Positions 22,282-32,386 of a stretch of 64,000 nucleotides of DNA are shown here, in pieces. The notes under the pieces were generated by a model. That model saw only the letters and a program-made list of their open reading frames with translations, was not told where the DNA came from and did no database searches. The stretch is taken from the NCBI GenBank assembly GCA_037176885.1, contig JAWWNJ010000080.1:558001-622000 (forward strand), in the 5' to 3' direction. The stretch is from Favolaschia claudopus. Taxonomy: Eukaryota > Basidiomycota > Agaricomycetes > Agaricales > Mycenaceae. Each line of letters opens with the position of its first letter. Within the stretch, counting starts at the first letter, position 1. The position numbers and the translations under genes were made by a program.

Positions 22282-25200
22282 CTTTCGACGCGTCTTACGC
22301 CCTCGCCTCCGATGGCAACGAATTCGCTATATTTGCCGACTCTGGCGCTAATGTCCATATATCTACCTTCCGCACCGACTTCTCCTCCTTCCTTCCCGTC
22401 CTATCAAGGGGGTGGGCGCCTCCATCGAGGCCGTCGGTATCGGCAGCATAATCACCGATAAATTTACTCTCGAGAACGTCCTGTACGTCCCTAATGCCCA
22501 TCTTCGCCTCTGCTCCGTCGTCCGTCTCGCAAAATCCTGCGCATTCTCCTTCAACTTCTCGCCCGACGGTCTCCGTGTCCTCGACTCCACCCAGAACCTT
22601 GTATGTCTCGGAAAACCCATCCCTGGTCGTGAGCTCTATCAACTCGACTGCCTCTCCTACCGCCGCGTCCGCCACATCCGCTCCCCGCTCGTTGCACAGC
22701 TGGCACCTACGCTTCGGCCATGCCAACCACCAAGTGTGCGCCGACAGCTACCAGCACGATTTAGTCGACGGTATGGACGTCGATGTCTCGGTTCCCCCGC
22801 CCGCTTGTGTTGACTGCATCCTTGGGAAACAGGAACACGCCTCTATCCCGTCCATTCGCGAGTCTGCCGACACAAAGGCGACGCGACGGCTGCAGAAGAT
22901 ATTTGTTGATCTGAGCGGGTCTTTTGGGACGAGGTCGAGAAGCGGAAACGAGTATATCATGGACATTGTTGACGATCATTCCACACGGGGGTGGTGTATC
23001 TCTATTCCTAATAAATCCGACGCGTTCCTCCATCTCAAACCCTGGGTGACTATCATGGAAACACGGACTGGCGACCGCGTGGGCACGATCAACATCGACA
23101 ACGGCGAGTTGAAGTCTCTTGAGATGGAAGCGTGGTGTCTGAGCAAGGGTATTGAGTTGCGTTTCACGGCGCCCTATACGTCGGCGCAAAACGGCAAGGT
23201 CGAGCGGTTCCACCGGGTGATGCACGAGAAGGGTAGGGCGATGCGCATCTCTTGTGGTGCACCTAACCATTTGTGGGACGAGTTTGTTGTTACAGCCGCC
23301 TACTTGCACGCACGCACACCCAGCAAAGCCGCGGGTCGCCGCACTCCCCATGAACTTTTCGAGGGAACCAAGCCCAACGTCTCCCACCTTTGCGAGATTG
23401 GATGTCGCGCCTTCGTTCTGCACGAGACGCACAACCCGAAGCTCAACCCTCGATCCTTCGAATGCGTTCTTATTGGCTACGCCCCCCACGCCAAAGCGTA
23501 TCGTTGTTGGCACAGACAGAGCGGGCGAGTTTTTAATTCCATAAACGTTAAATTCATCGAGAGTGGACAGATCGCTACGGTTAAATGGGTCAAGGATCGC
23601 CTCTGCGAGCTTCGTTCTCGCCCTCCTACCGAGCCTTCAGCCAACGTTCCGTGCGACCAGTCCTCCGACGATCCCACCCTTAGCACCTCCTCCACTCCGC
23701 CCGCCGAATCTACGCCTGTACCCCCCGAGGCTGATCCCATCCCACTACGTCGGTCCACCCGCGAACGCCGTCCCGCGCGACCCCCGCAAGCCCTACAAGC
23801 CGAATCTGTTGACGCCGAGGAAGACGAACTTAGCATCCTACGCGACAACGACAAGGTAATTGCGGATACGCCCGAGGACGACGATGGCGTGGAGACCGCG
23901 ATGCTGGCTAGCCTCAACGCCTTCCTTGCTGATAACCCGATCGACGTAGAGTTCCCCAACGACCCGCGCAATTACGACGAGGCGATGGCCGCGCCGGACG
24001 CCGCGAAATGGATAGAAGGGACCCATGAAGAACTCACCTCGCTTCGGGAGCAGGGGGTGTACCGACTTGTCGACCCGTCCACCGTTCCCCCCAACAAGAC
24101 CATCCTTGACCTCCGCCCCGTCTACGTTCGAAAACACGACGCCGACGGCAACGTTACTCGACACAAGGTTCGATACTGCGCGAAGGGATTCCGTCAGGTA
24201 TACGGTAGAGACTTCATCAATACAACCTCACCGACTGCCCGGCTCGAGTCTTTTCGCGCACTGATCTACCTTGCTGCCAGCCGGGCTGGGATGTTTAACA
24301 GGTCGACGTGAAGACTGCCTTCCTCAACGCGCCGCTGCCGGAGAGCGAGTATCAATACGCCTACCAGCCGCGACACTTCGAGGAAGAGGGGAAGGAAAAG
24401 TGGTTGTGGATGTTGGTGCGGGCGATCTACGGGTTGAAGCAGGCGGGGCGGTGTTGGAATAAGGAGTTGAATGACGCGATGTTGGGATGGGGTTTCCGGC
24501 GGTTAACGTGTGAGTGGTGCATATATTTCTATCGGACGGCGGAGGGCGAAATCATCGTCATACTTGTCCACGTCGACGACATGGCGTGCGCATCCTCATC
24601 CCCGAAGCTGAACGACTGGTTCAAACGTCAACTCCGGTCTCGATGGACGATATCCGACCTCGGCGCCATCAACTACTGCCTTGGGATCCGAATCGTCCGC
24701 GACCCGGAGCGTCTCACAGCCCGACTCAGCCAGACTGCACTCATCGACCGCGTTATCCAACAATTCCGGTCAAACCGACGCGTATCCCGTCGCGACCCCA
24801 TGGAGGCCAAACTAAAACTATCGCGACCTACCGCTGACGAGCGCGCTGCCGACGCTGACCGGCTGGCACTAGTCCCATACCGCCCTCTCGTCGGCAGCCT
24901 CATGTATATCGCCATCGGTACTCGCCCTGATATTGCCTTCGCCGTTAACACTCTCGCGTCCTACCTCGACTGCTACATGTTGCCACACTGGCAGGCCGCC
25001 ATTCGCGTTGTCCGCTACCTCAAGGGCACGAGAGAGATGGGGTTAGTATTGGGAGGGCGTCAGTGTGTTCCACGGGGCTTTAGCGACTCGGACTGGGCGA
25101 ACGACACAGAAAAGAGGAAGTCGATCATGGGGTATACCTTCTCTTTTGGTTCTGGCGCAGTGACTTGGGCTTCTCGCAAACAGCGTGTCGTAGCGGCGTC

Positions 25201-25489
25201 GTCGACGGAGGCCGAGTACATCGCAGCGTCGGAGGCTGCTCGCGAGGCGTATTGGTTACGCTCGTTGGCGCGCGGACTCGAAATCCCACTTGACGGTCCC
25301 ATCCCCATCCTATTCGACAACGACGCGGCTCGGATTATGGCAAACGACCAAGTCGACCACGAGAGGAATAAACACATCGACGTTCGGTACCACCACATCC
25401 GCGACGGTATCTACGTCGCCGACTGCCTAACCAAGTCCCTACCCGCCGCCGATTTCCTTCGCCACCGTGCTTCGCTTGGTCTAGAATGA
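22282..25489 (+). pseudogene. Copia-A pol: protease, integrase, RT and RNase H (broken)
   Basis: The copia-A frame resumes at the duplicated CTTTC with a protease motif (AIFADSGANVHIST). A frameshift near 22400 leads into IEAVGIGSI. Integrase contains HLRFGHANH, CVDCILGKQEH, TINIDNGEL and SAQNGKVERFH. Reverse transcriptase is split by a frameshift near 24300, between the finger region (TRHKVRYCAKGF) and VKTAFLNAPL. Its catalytic box reads VHVDDM, so the usual tyrosine of YVDD is histidine. RNase H is complete (GFSDSDWAND, ASSTEAEYIAA, HIDVRYHHIRD), ending at the TGA at 25489. At least two frame breaks make it non-functional. Confidence 0.9.
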
Positions 25490-25546
25490 GGGGGTGTGTT
25501 GTGCGTGAGGGGGTGTGTGTTGTAGGCGTCCGAGACGAGGGGGGTG

Positions 25547-25822
25547 TGTTGGTTCTGGCGTCACGGACTTGTAGATTAGAGCGTGACACGGCGCGACCTA
25601 TAACAGGTCGTGACCGTGTGACCTTGCCTCTCACCGTCTTTCCACATCTTGGGAGCAGTGAGGGGTAAGCGATTCTTCATTACTACACTACGCGAGATAC
25701 TCATACATACGTAGCTTGTACTCACAGTAGTGTCTGTCTTAGGTGAATATTAACCGTCTTTCCACATCTTGGGAGCAGTGAGAGCTTGTACTCACAGTAG
25801 TGTCTTAGGTATAGTCTTGACA
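25547..25822 (+). repeat. Copia-A right LTR, expanded (276 bp)
   Basis: It has the same ends as the left LTR. The block containing CCGTCTTTCCACATCTTGGG and GCTTGTACTCACAGTAGTGT is present twice, separated by sequence absent from the left LTR. Confidence 0.88.
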
Positions 25823-25827
25823 TATGG

Positions 25828-26166
25828 CGGCCAACAGGGTACGTACGCCCATCATCCGGACGGTGATACAGAGGATAACCGTCAGTATCCATCGACGTGT
25901 GGGGTTGGAAAGGTTTGGGGAAGTACTTTGTGCACCTCCCTTTCTCCATACATGGTGCACGCGGATTGAGAGCCCCGCACGGTCCGTGAACCATGCAGCG
26001 CTGTACGGTCTCAAACAGCAGGGGCTCCCGATCAGGGTCCGGCCACTTCGCGGAGATTATCGAGTCGATGTCGTCGGGGTTGAGCAGTTTCCAGGGACGC
26101 TCCAAAAAAATGAGCATGTGCATGTGAGGTAGCCCGCGTGTTTGAAATTCAATTGTGTAGACGTAA
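25828..26166 (-). pseudogene. Helitron Rep (HUH endonuclease) fragment
   Basis: On the minus strand the translation runs VYTIEFQTRGLPHMHMLIFL, then NPDDIDSIISAKWPDP, ETVQRCMVHGPCGALNP, CTKYFPKPF and DGYPLYHRPDDGR. LPHMHM is the HUH (His-x-His) motif of the Helitron Rep nuclease, which nicks DNA for rolling-circle transposition. Protein sequence stops at the copia-A target site (GRHM) and continues across the insertion as VDNSWIVSYNPYLSAKYDCH at 15060-15128. A 3' splice site (ACTAG) just upstream of 26166 suggests an earlier exon that I cannot locate. The helicase domain is absent. This is a deleted, non-autonomous Helitron. Confidence 0.85.
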
Positions 26167-26556
26167 GCAGCGCACTAGTATGGGCGATATACTGTATATT
26201 TATTATTTGCCACATGTGTGGTAAATTAGGGTACAACTTACACTTTTAGCAACAACTTTGTTGTACCGCTGGCAACTTCGAGCTGAATGATACAGCTATT
26301 TTGGAAACGATAGACAGTCTCGATTTTTTAGCTGAGTTCGGGCCGAGAGGTCGTAACTATGTCGTGCCAAATTTAGAATAACCTTTTCTGCTAATACCTC
26401 CTCAACAACGACCACCTAGTACAGTTACACGTCACTGGAGACTTACAGTCATGACGAGCAGGCTGACGATCGTGTGGAGCATATGCTGCGCTATATATCC
26501 TCGCTCAACGAGTCCAAGGCGCCCAACTATTCTACTTTTCGACCGGTTTTGACACC

Positions 26557-28035
26557 ATGCAAAACACTATTGCACCATATCTTCTTGGCGTCGGCCCTCC
26601 CCCCGCTCTCACTGGACGACAGCTCGCAGTGGCCCAATTACAGGCCTCTCTCGACAATGGCATGTTTGACCACACCCGCGACTACGAGCAGCCTGGGGGC
26701 GACGACGATGATCCTAGCGATGAAGATCCGTCTTATCATCAATACCAGCTTCCTCCGTTCCCTCCTCACATTGTCGAAGCTCGCCAATCTCAGTTGCCAT
26801 CCACTACAGCTCCCAGTCAAACTGCAGGTGTGTTACAGCCATTTGCGCATTCTGCAGGCTACTAATAAACTTCCAGACCGCGGTACCTTCATCACAGTCA
26901 AAGTCCCTATCTATGGCGAGCCAGGAAACGGAAAGAAGCGCGCCACGGTTACCACAACCCTCGTCCTCCCCTCTGACATTCCTGCCGGCGACTTTCTATC
27001 CCGCATCACAGCTCAGATGAATGTCGACCCCACATCTGCGACGTTGGGATGGAAAGAGTCTCAGGAGCGTCGCAAGGATCCATATCACCGTCTGTCATCC
27101 GAGGACGATGTTCGCGACGCCTTCCAGCAGCTTCTCAAGCTCCAGAGGAGCACACGTCGTCAGAAAGAGGTGATAATGGAAGTGGTTAACCTGGTAAGTC
27201 ATCCGTTATCTATGGGTTCTTCGGTGTTGAGCACACTGTCTTTTGACTCTTTTCAGGAGGTGCAGCCTGATGGAAAGACGACAAAACAGGCCGAAAAACC
27301 CCCGAGACCGCTGTTACCGCCACCGAGCTACAGCAGATTCAAAACCATCTCAAGTGCGCGGAACATCCTGGCAAAAATCGGTGGTGCTACGTGATGGGCC
27401 CGAAATCTAAGTACCCAGGCAAGCACGTCGAGATTGGAATAGATGTTATTAATCTGTGGGCTCGCTACATGGTGCGTGACATGCAATTTCTGCTTCTCTT
27501 TTGCATTGCTGACTTTCGTCTTCAGCATGATGGCACCGCGGATCTAGAACATCCTCCCAAAATCCTCAAGCTTGACGAGCTTGCAGAGCGTGGCCGTGCT
27601 CGCGAGGAGCGTAGTCGTAACCGCGGACAAACTACCATGCCCCCCATCCACGTCCATCTTGGCAACTCCGAGTCCGCCGATACTGTCCTTCGCGATGCCA
27701 ATAGCGTCAAACGTCGACGTGAGGACGAGTCATCAGATGAATCTGATGAAGACGAGGACGTCCTCCTTGTCTCCGACGTGCTGCGCGCTCTCGATGAAAA
27801 GTACCCCGCTCTCAAATACTTCCAATATGCTGAGAGCCTGGGGGAACAAGGCATTGTCTATGCCAACAGCATTGCCGACTTCGATACCAAGTTCTACAAA
27901 ACCGACGTTGGGATGGCAGCCGGTGCCGTGGGTAACTTCGTGCGCAAGGCAAGTAAGATGGTCGCCGCCGCGAAGAAACGCAAGGGGAAGAAGCGGGCTA
28001 GGGTTGTGGAGAACGAAAGCGACAAGGAGAACTAA
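26557..28035 (+). pseudogene. Tc1-borne companion gene, copy 1 (one-base frameshift)
   Basis: It has the same four-exon structure as the copy at 39537-41016: introns at 26828-26876, 27194-27256 and 27472-27525. One C is missing from a C run near 27300 (five Cs where copy 2 has six). This shifts the frame after AEKPP and ends the protein early, at the TGA just before 27394. The remainder of exon 3 and exon 4 are intact in sequence. Because the difference is in a homopolymer, it may be an assembly error. The protein is described under copy 2. Confidence 0.75.
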
Positions 28036-28187
28036 TTTATTTCACGCTGTGTATGTTATCGCCGCCTCTATAACCTGTAGATACTGTATCTCTACTAGTT
28101 TTCTGTATATTTGTATAGTCGTACTACTTGTTCATATAATGTCTTGCCGTCCTACTCGTGTATTGACACAACTACCGGTACAACAAC

Positions 28188-29370
28188 CTATACAACATAT
28201 CCGCAATCCCTGAACCACCCTTCGATGTTCTCTGGGGTCATCGTCTCATGAGCAGCTTCCCACAGAGTTGCGATGGGGTCGCAACCATCACGCCCTTCCA
28301 TTGAGCTGAGAACATCGTCCCGGTTGCGGCGGATCCAATATTTCATGCATGAAAACCCTTCTTCGCATGGATTGAAGTCGGGAGAGTATGGTGACAAATA
28401 AATGAGTCGACGCCCGCTGTAGATCAAATTCAGTTGGTTGGCAATCAAGAGGATACATCCTACGCACCGTCCCTCGACCATCTCACGAATCCCATCAAAA
28501 TGATGAACACTTGCGTTGTCCATGACGAGAACAGAGTTGTCCTGTGGAAAGGGATTCATGCGGTCAAGGAGAACATCGAGATAGTTGCGGAACTCTACGG
28601 CGGTCCAGGATCGAGTCAACACATCAAAGTGAAGTATGCCATCGAGGCAAATTGCCGGAAGCACAGAATAACTATACATATCAGCAGGTACGAAGTACTG
28701 GCAAGAGCATAAACACATACCGGATGCCTCGGACAAAAAAATCATGCCGCCGCGCTCGCATTCCAATAGGGGCCCATGCCATCTGCCGCCGCGTTGTGTG
28801 TCGATTGCAAGCTGCTTCGTCTAGGAAGACCAGTCTTCGAGGTGGGTGTTGTCCAACTTCACATTGGAAACCAAGCCGTTTGTTTTCCTCGGCTTCGAGT
28901 GCAGTTCGAGATATCTAGGGATATACTCATGTCAGCGGCACAAAACTCCCAGCAATTTTACTTACATGAACCCGAACATAACCCATTCGCAAAAGGGCGT
29001 CACGTATGGTGGTTTTGGCGACGTCGAGTCCCGTGGCTTCGTACAAACATTCCTGTAGCTCGAAAAGATAGATGTCGGGGGTTCTCGCAACAAGACCCTC
29101 AAGATACTTCTCAAAGGGTCAAATACGAAGAGTATTGAGAAGATCACAGACCGCGACATCAAAAGATGTGAGAATGCGGGGTCGTCCGAGCTGCAGAGGA
29201 ATTTGGACGTGGTCCCCAGTGGTCCGCCACGTTCGGATGATGCGGTAAATGGTTCGCTCGCTGATGTTGGTAGCTGCAGCAATGTCTGGGACAGACATAT
29301 GGGCCGACATTGTGGTGATGAGCTGTTTCTGCTCCTTAGGTATGTGGCGGCGGTTTCCTCGTCGTATCAT
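28188..29370 (-). pseudogene. Tc1/mariner DD34E transposase, copy 1 (in-frame TGA)
   Basis: The start is the ATG at 29370 (MIRRGNRRHIP). Exons are 29370-28966, 28914-28721, 28671-28468 and 28416-28188, with introns of 51, 49 and 51 nt. Lengths sum to 344 codons, typical of Tc1 transposases. The N-terminal helix-turn-helix reads VPDIAAATNISERTIYRIIR. Catalytic residues are D in LVFLDEAA, D in VLVMDNASVHH and E in SPDFNPCEEGF, with 34 residues between the last two (DD34E). A TGA at 29119-29121, within LRI-stop-PFEKYLEGL, interrupts exon 1 where Arg (CGA) would fit, and the same stop is present in copy 2. Without readthrough, only the first DNA-binding helices would be made. Confidence 0.92.
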
Positions 29371-29509
29371 GGTGAGAGTGAGGAGAGTATTGGCGGGCAA
29401 CGCTCGTCGTCATGAGCTGTAGCTAAAAATAATTATATGACGGGTATGCCGGGAACTGCCGAACTCAGCTCGAAAATCGAGACTGTCTATCGTTTCCAAA
29501 ATAGCTGTA

Positions 29510-30392
29510 ATATGCTGTGCCTTCGCGTCTCAGCGAAGATTGAGTCTATGAAAGTGATGAACTAGACCGTATTTACCTCTTTATTCACCACCTTAATCGA
29601 TGATTCGTATGCGGCCCGAGACATCGGATGCGCCGAAGTGTGGGTCAAGAATTGAATCTGAAAGCAAAGGAAGACAAGAAGACAAGAGAGACGAAATAAC
29701 ATTAAGAACAGACCCCCTAGATTCAAGATTATCCCGCTATAAGTGTATTCCATCCCGACCAAAGCCAACTCCCCGAGACGATTTGTAGCCTTCGTCTTCC
29801 CAGTGGTGCGCCACATGGGGGGGTAGACAGAGCCCTGAGACTTGTTGGTGCCGCGCTTGGCCGTGCACGAGGAGTCGATGGCATAGGGAAGGCCTTGATG
29901 AGCGGGATGAGACTTTGGGAACCGTTTCTGCTCCTTCTCCGTGGCGTCGATGTCGATCCGTTCGAGCGGTAAAGCACCATCTTTGACGAGAATAGGCCCA
30001 AAGTATTCGTCACAGATGATGAATGAGCATTTGGCTTCTCTGGCCTCGGGCATTGGACGTTGATTGGACGACGAGCAGCGGCGATGATGAAGTCAAGAGA
30101 GAAGATCAACAAACATCACGTGTGGATTCGCGCTGTCAATCAAGTTACGGCACCCGGTCTGAACAAGTTGCCGTCGATGAGTTGTCAGCCTCAAAACATT
30201 GTTGCTGGCTAGAGTTGTAGTCCGGAAACTTGTACCTGATTTAGTTGCTACTTAGGGAAGTTGTAGTTGCTTGCCTACCCTTCCAATGTTGTCAACCTGA
30301 CATTTCGCAGTTGTCACCTTGGAAAGTTGTAATCTCAAATGTTGCGCTCCATCCAAGTTGTGGTCAAGTCGGTTGTGTGCCCCCAAAGTTGT
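29510..30392. other. Unassigned region with an AGTTGT motif array
   Basis: A minus-strand open frame (about 30053-29700; EAKCSFIICDEYFGPILVKD, IDSSCTAKRGTNKS) could be a gene fragment, but I do not recognise it. From about 30150 to 30380 AGTTGT/AAGTTG recurs roughly every 20-30 bases, and again at 30790-30860 beyond the MITE-like element. Similar CAACTT motifs lie at 26230-26282. This looks like a subterminal array of an unidentified transposon. Confidence 0.4.
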
Positions 30393-30394
30393 TA

Positions 30395-30774
30395 CAGCTA
30401 TCTACAAAACACTGGAGCGCTCCGAAAAAAAGTTCCCATTGATGCGATGACGTCAATTACCATATGAGGTAGGCACTGCCGGATCCATTGCGTCGACGGC
30501 TGGCGCGTCAGGGCGGGGCGACCTCGTGTTGCAGCCTATGCTCTTGATTGGACATCCCGTTGGCGGCCATGGTAATCATGAGCCGCTTGTGTGCAGGAGG
30601 GATGTAGCGGAAGGTATTGTAGGGCATGGTAGGCGAGAGAGACGTTCCAGGAGCAGTGACGAAAGGGCGAGTGTCGTTGGAGAGAGTGGAGGGGGCTGGC
30701 CGAATTAGGCAGGAGCTGTCAAAACCGTTGTGTGAACTTTTTTTCGGAGCGCTCCAGTGTTTTGTACATAGCTG
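30395..30774. mobile_element. Tc1/mariner deletion derivative (family G)
   Basis: The inverted ends are more than 40 bp, beginning CAGCTATCTACAAAACACTG, and are flanked by TA (30393-30394 and 30775-30776). The interior encodes, on the minus strand, only the N-terminus of a Tc1-type transposase (FRYIPPAHKRLMITMAANGM, a helix-turn-helix start). The catalytic part has been deleted, leaving a 380-bp non-autonomous element. A further fragment lies at 39114-39268. Confidence 0.88.
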
Positions 30775-30776
30775 TA

Positions 30777-31260
30777 ACCCTTTGAGTTGCCAATATTTTG
30801 TCTTCAAAATGTCCTAGTTGCGGCTAATTTACTCAAAAAAAGGTCAAGTTGTCGATTTTGAATTTTTATACAGTATATGTGCCATAGTATATGTGCCATA
30901 TGGCCGCAGTCCCTGCCTTATTTCGGCCACAGTCCTTCTGGATCCCTGTTCTGAATTAGAGATAGTTTGGGGTAGAATATATCTCTTCTCTCAGGTGAGA
31001 TATATTATTCGGTCTCGAGATATGTGCTTTATTTATTTGACAAACGGGCGAGCATATGCGGCAGCGGTACCTACATAACCTACATCGCAGGTCAGAAAAT
31101 GCTTATGAGGTTCAACCGGCAGCAGTGCCGCAGCACACTCACAACTTGAAGATCGTTCTCGGAACGTGTTTTTATCACGGCGGTCTCTGATTTACGACAC
31201 CCATCATACGCTCCAGCACAGCCCCATCATGATCACCATTTGGTGTCCGCTTTGATAAAA
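30777..31260. other. Unassigned AT-rich stretch
   Basis: No gene is recognised. A short duplicate ATATGTGCCATA occurs near 30878-30901, and GAGATATAT/ATATATCTC inverted strings lie near 30975-31020. Confidence 0.4.
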
Positions 31261-31278
31261 GGGGGAGCAAGCTCCCCC
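31261..31278. repeat. GGGGGAGCAAGCTCCCCC palindrome, copy 1
   Basis: An 18-bp perfect palindrome preceded by GATAAAA. Other copies with the same GATAAAA neighbour are at 57685-57702 and, inverted, at 60969-60986. It could be a terminator-like or transposon-terminal hairpin. Confidence 0.7.
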
Positions 31279-31288
31279 AATTACAGAT

Positions 31289-31668
31289 CAGGAAAGAGCT
31301 CCGAGCCCTCTCGGATTGCGGCTAAACGTCTGGGTTTCCGAGACTAGTCGCGAGCGAGTCCCAGGCGTCTTTGACAGTTTTGCTGCTTGAAACTTTAACC
31401 ACGAGTTCCGGCAAAGTTCCGGTGCGATGCAGCCCATGAGATTGTTGAGGGCAGAAGCATCTTTCTTCTGCCACACAGCTTCGTCAGTCGCGTCTGCCTC
31501 GGTTACTTTACCCTCGACGACACCCTTCAGCCCGCAAGTATTGAACGAGGAGAGCATCCGGATCGACCATGGAAGGTAGTTGTTCACGTCTTTGAGACAG
31601 TCCGAGTCGCTGCGAGGAAACCAATGAGTCGCGGAAGATGGGAGTTCCCATGACGTGGCAGTGGACAT
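31289..31668 (-). pseudogene. Copia-C gag N-terminal fragment, inverted
   Basis: The minus-strand ATG at 31668 opens a copia-type gag (NNYLPWSIRMLSSF, GLKGVVEGKVTEAD, ALNNLMGCIAPEL). A one-base shift near 31405 moves the frame to ELVVKVSSSKTVKDAWDSL, and it ends soon after. It stands head-to-head with the copia-C leader that starts at 31673, an arrangement no intact element has. Confidence 0.75.
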
Positions 31669-31672
31669 AGTA

Positions 31673-32287
31673 GGTTATGGGCCCCGCCCAAAAGGCTATA
31701 AGTCCCAACCTTGCTGAGCAACGCTGGATCCGGAACCTATCCTTCCCCCTCTTACAATGTCAGCTAGCCGCGTTTTCTGGAGGGAGGCCGGCCAACATCC
31801 GACTGTTTATCTTCCGAGATCATTCGGCTGAGCTCCTGTCAAGCTCGCGGACTTTTTTCGCTGGTGCTGCTCTTCCGCCGGTGCTCATCTGGGCTGGTCC
31901 AGCAAACGGCAAGGCATGGTTGCCCTATCCTCAACTGAGTCAGAATACATTGGACTGTCAAACGCCGGGCAGCACCTAGTCTGGTTGCGCACCTTCTTTG
32001 CAGAAGTCGGCCACGAGCAGCGCGGACCCACAGAACTCTTCTGTGATAATCAAGCAGCTATCATCCTCTGTCGAGACCCACAATTCCGAGCACGCACCAA
32101 ACACATACAGCGCAAATACCACTTCATTCGCGACGACATTGTGGCAAAAGGCGAGGCCGTCATTCGCTACGTGTCTACCCACGACATGGTGGCCGACATC
32201 CTTACTAAGCCTCTTTCCCGGGAAAAGCATTGGAAGTTTACAAGAGCCTTGGGATTACGGTTTACCTCGAGTGGGAGCTAGTGGGAG
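31673..32287 (+). mobile_element. Copia-C remnant: leader fused to RNase H end
   Basis: The primer site GGTTATGGGCCCC is followed by about 240 bases of leader. An abrupt junction near 31915 joins it to the RNase H C-terminal coding region (VALSSTESEYIGL, FCDNQAAIILCRDP, KHIQRKYHFIRDD, MVADILTKPLSREKHW) with a TAG at 32279-32281. The tract GTGGGAG then precedes a TGTCGAAACC that may be the LTR start. Nearly all of gag-pol has been deleted. No left LTR is seen. Confidence 0.8.
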
Positions 32288-32386
32288 TGTCGAAACCAAC
32301 GGGAAGCGAGTTTAGGCAACTATGACGCAAGTGGATTTCAGGCTCCCCAACTCTGACTCCAACTGCGTGCGGCAGTGGCGGCATAT

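Larger units (their letters stand above)
15129..25822 (+). mobile_element. Copia-A: Ty1/copia LTR retrotransposon, split by copia-B
   Basis: The LTRs start TGTTGGTTCTGG and end AGTCTTGACA. TATGG is duplicated at 15124-15128 and 25823-25827. The primer site GGTTATGGGC follows the left LTR at once, and a purine-rich GAGGGGGG tract precedes the right LTR. Gag and pol fragments read in the plus direction but carry several frame breaks. The element landed in a Helitron Rep gene and was later entered by copia-B. Confidence 0.92.
26293..29507. mobile_element. Tc1/mariner element with companion gene, copy 1
   Basis: The inverted ends share at least 36 bp (CAGCTATTTTGGAAACGATA onward) and are flanked by TA at 26291-26292 and 29508-29509. 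Length is 3215 bp. Inside, a plus-strand gene (26557-28035) and a minus-strand DD34E transposase (28188-29370) run tail-to-tail with about 150 bp between their stops. A second copy at 39272-43067 differs by a MITE insertion and only a few bases. The flanking stretch 26167-26292 has no gene but contains several CAACTT motifs. Confidence 0.95.

Noticed and set aside
22295..25634. Several long minus-strand frames opposite copia-A pol
   Set aside because: GC-rich codon bias leaves antisense frames open. The plus strand carries all retroelement motifs.
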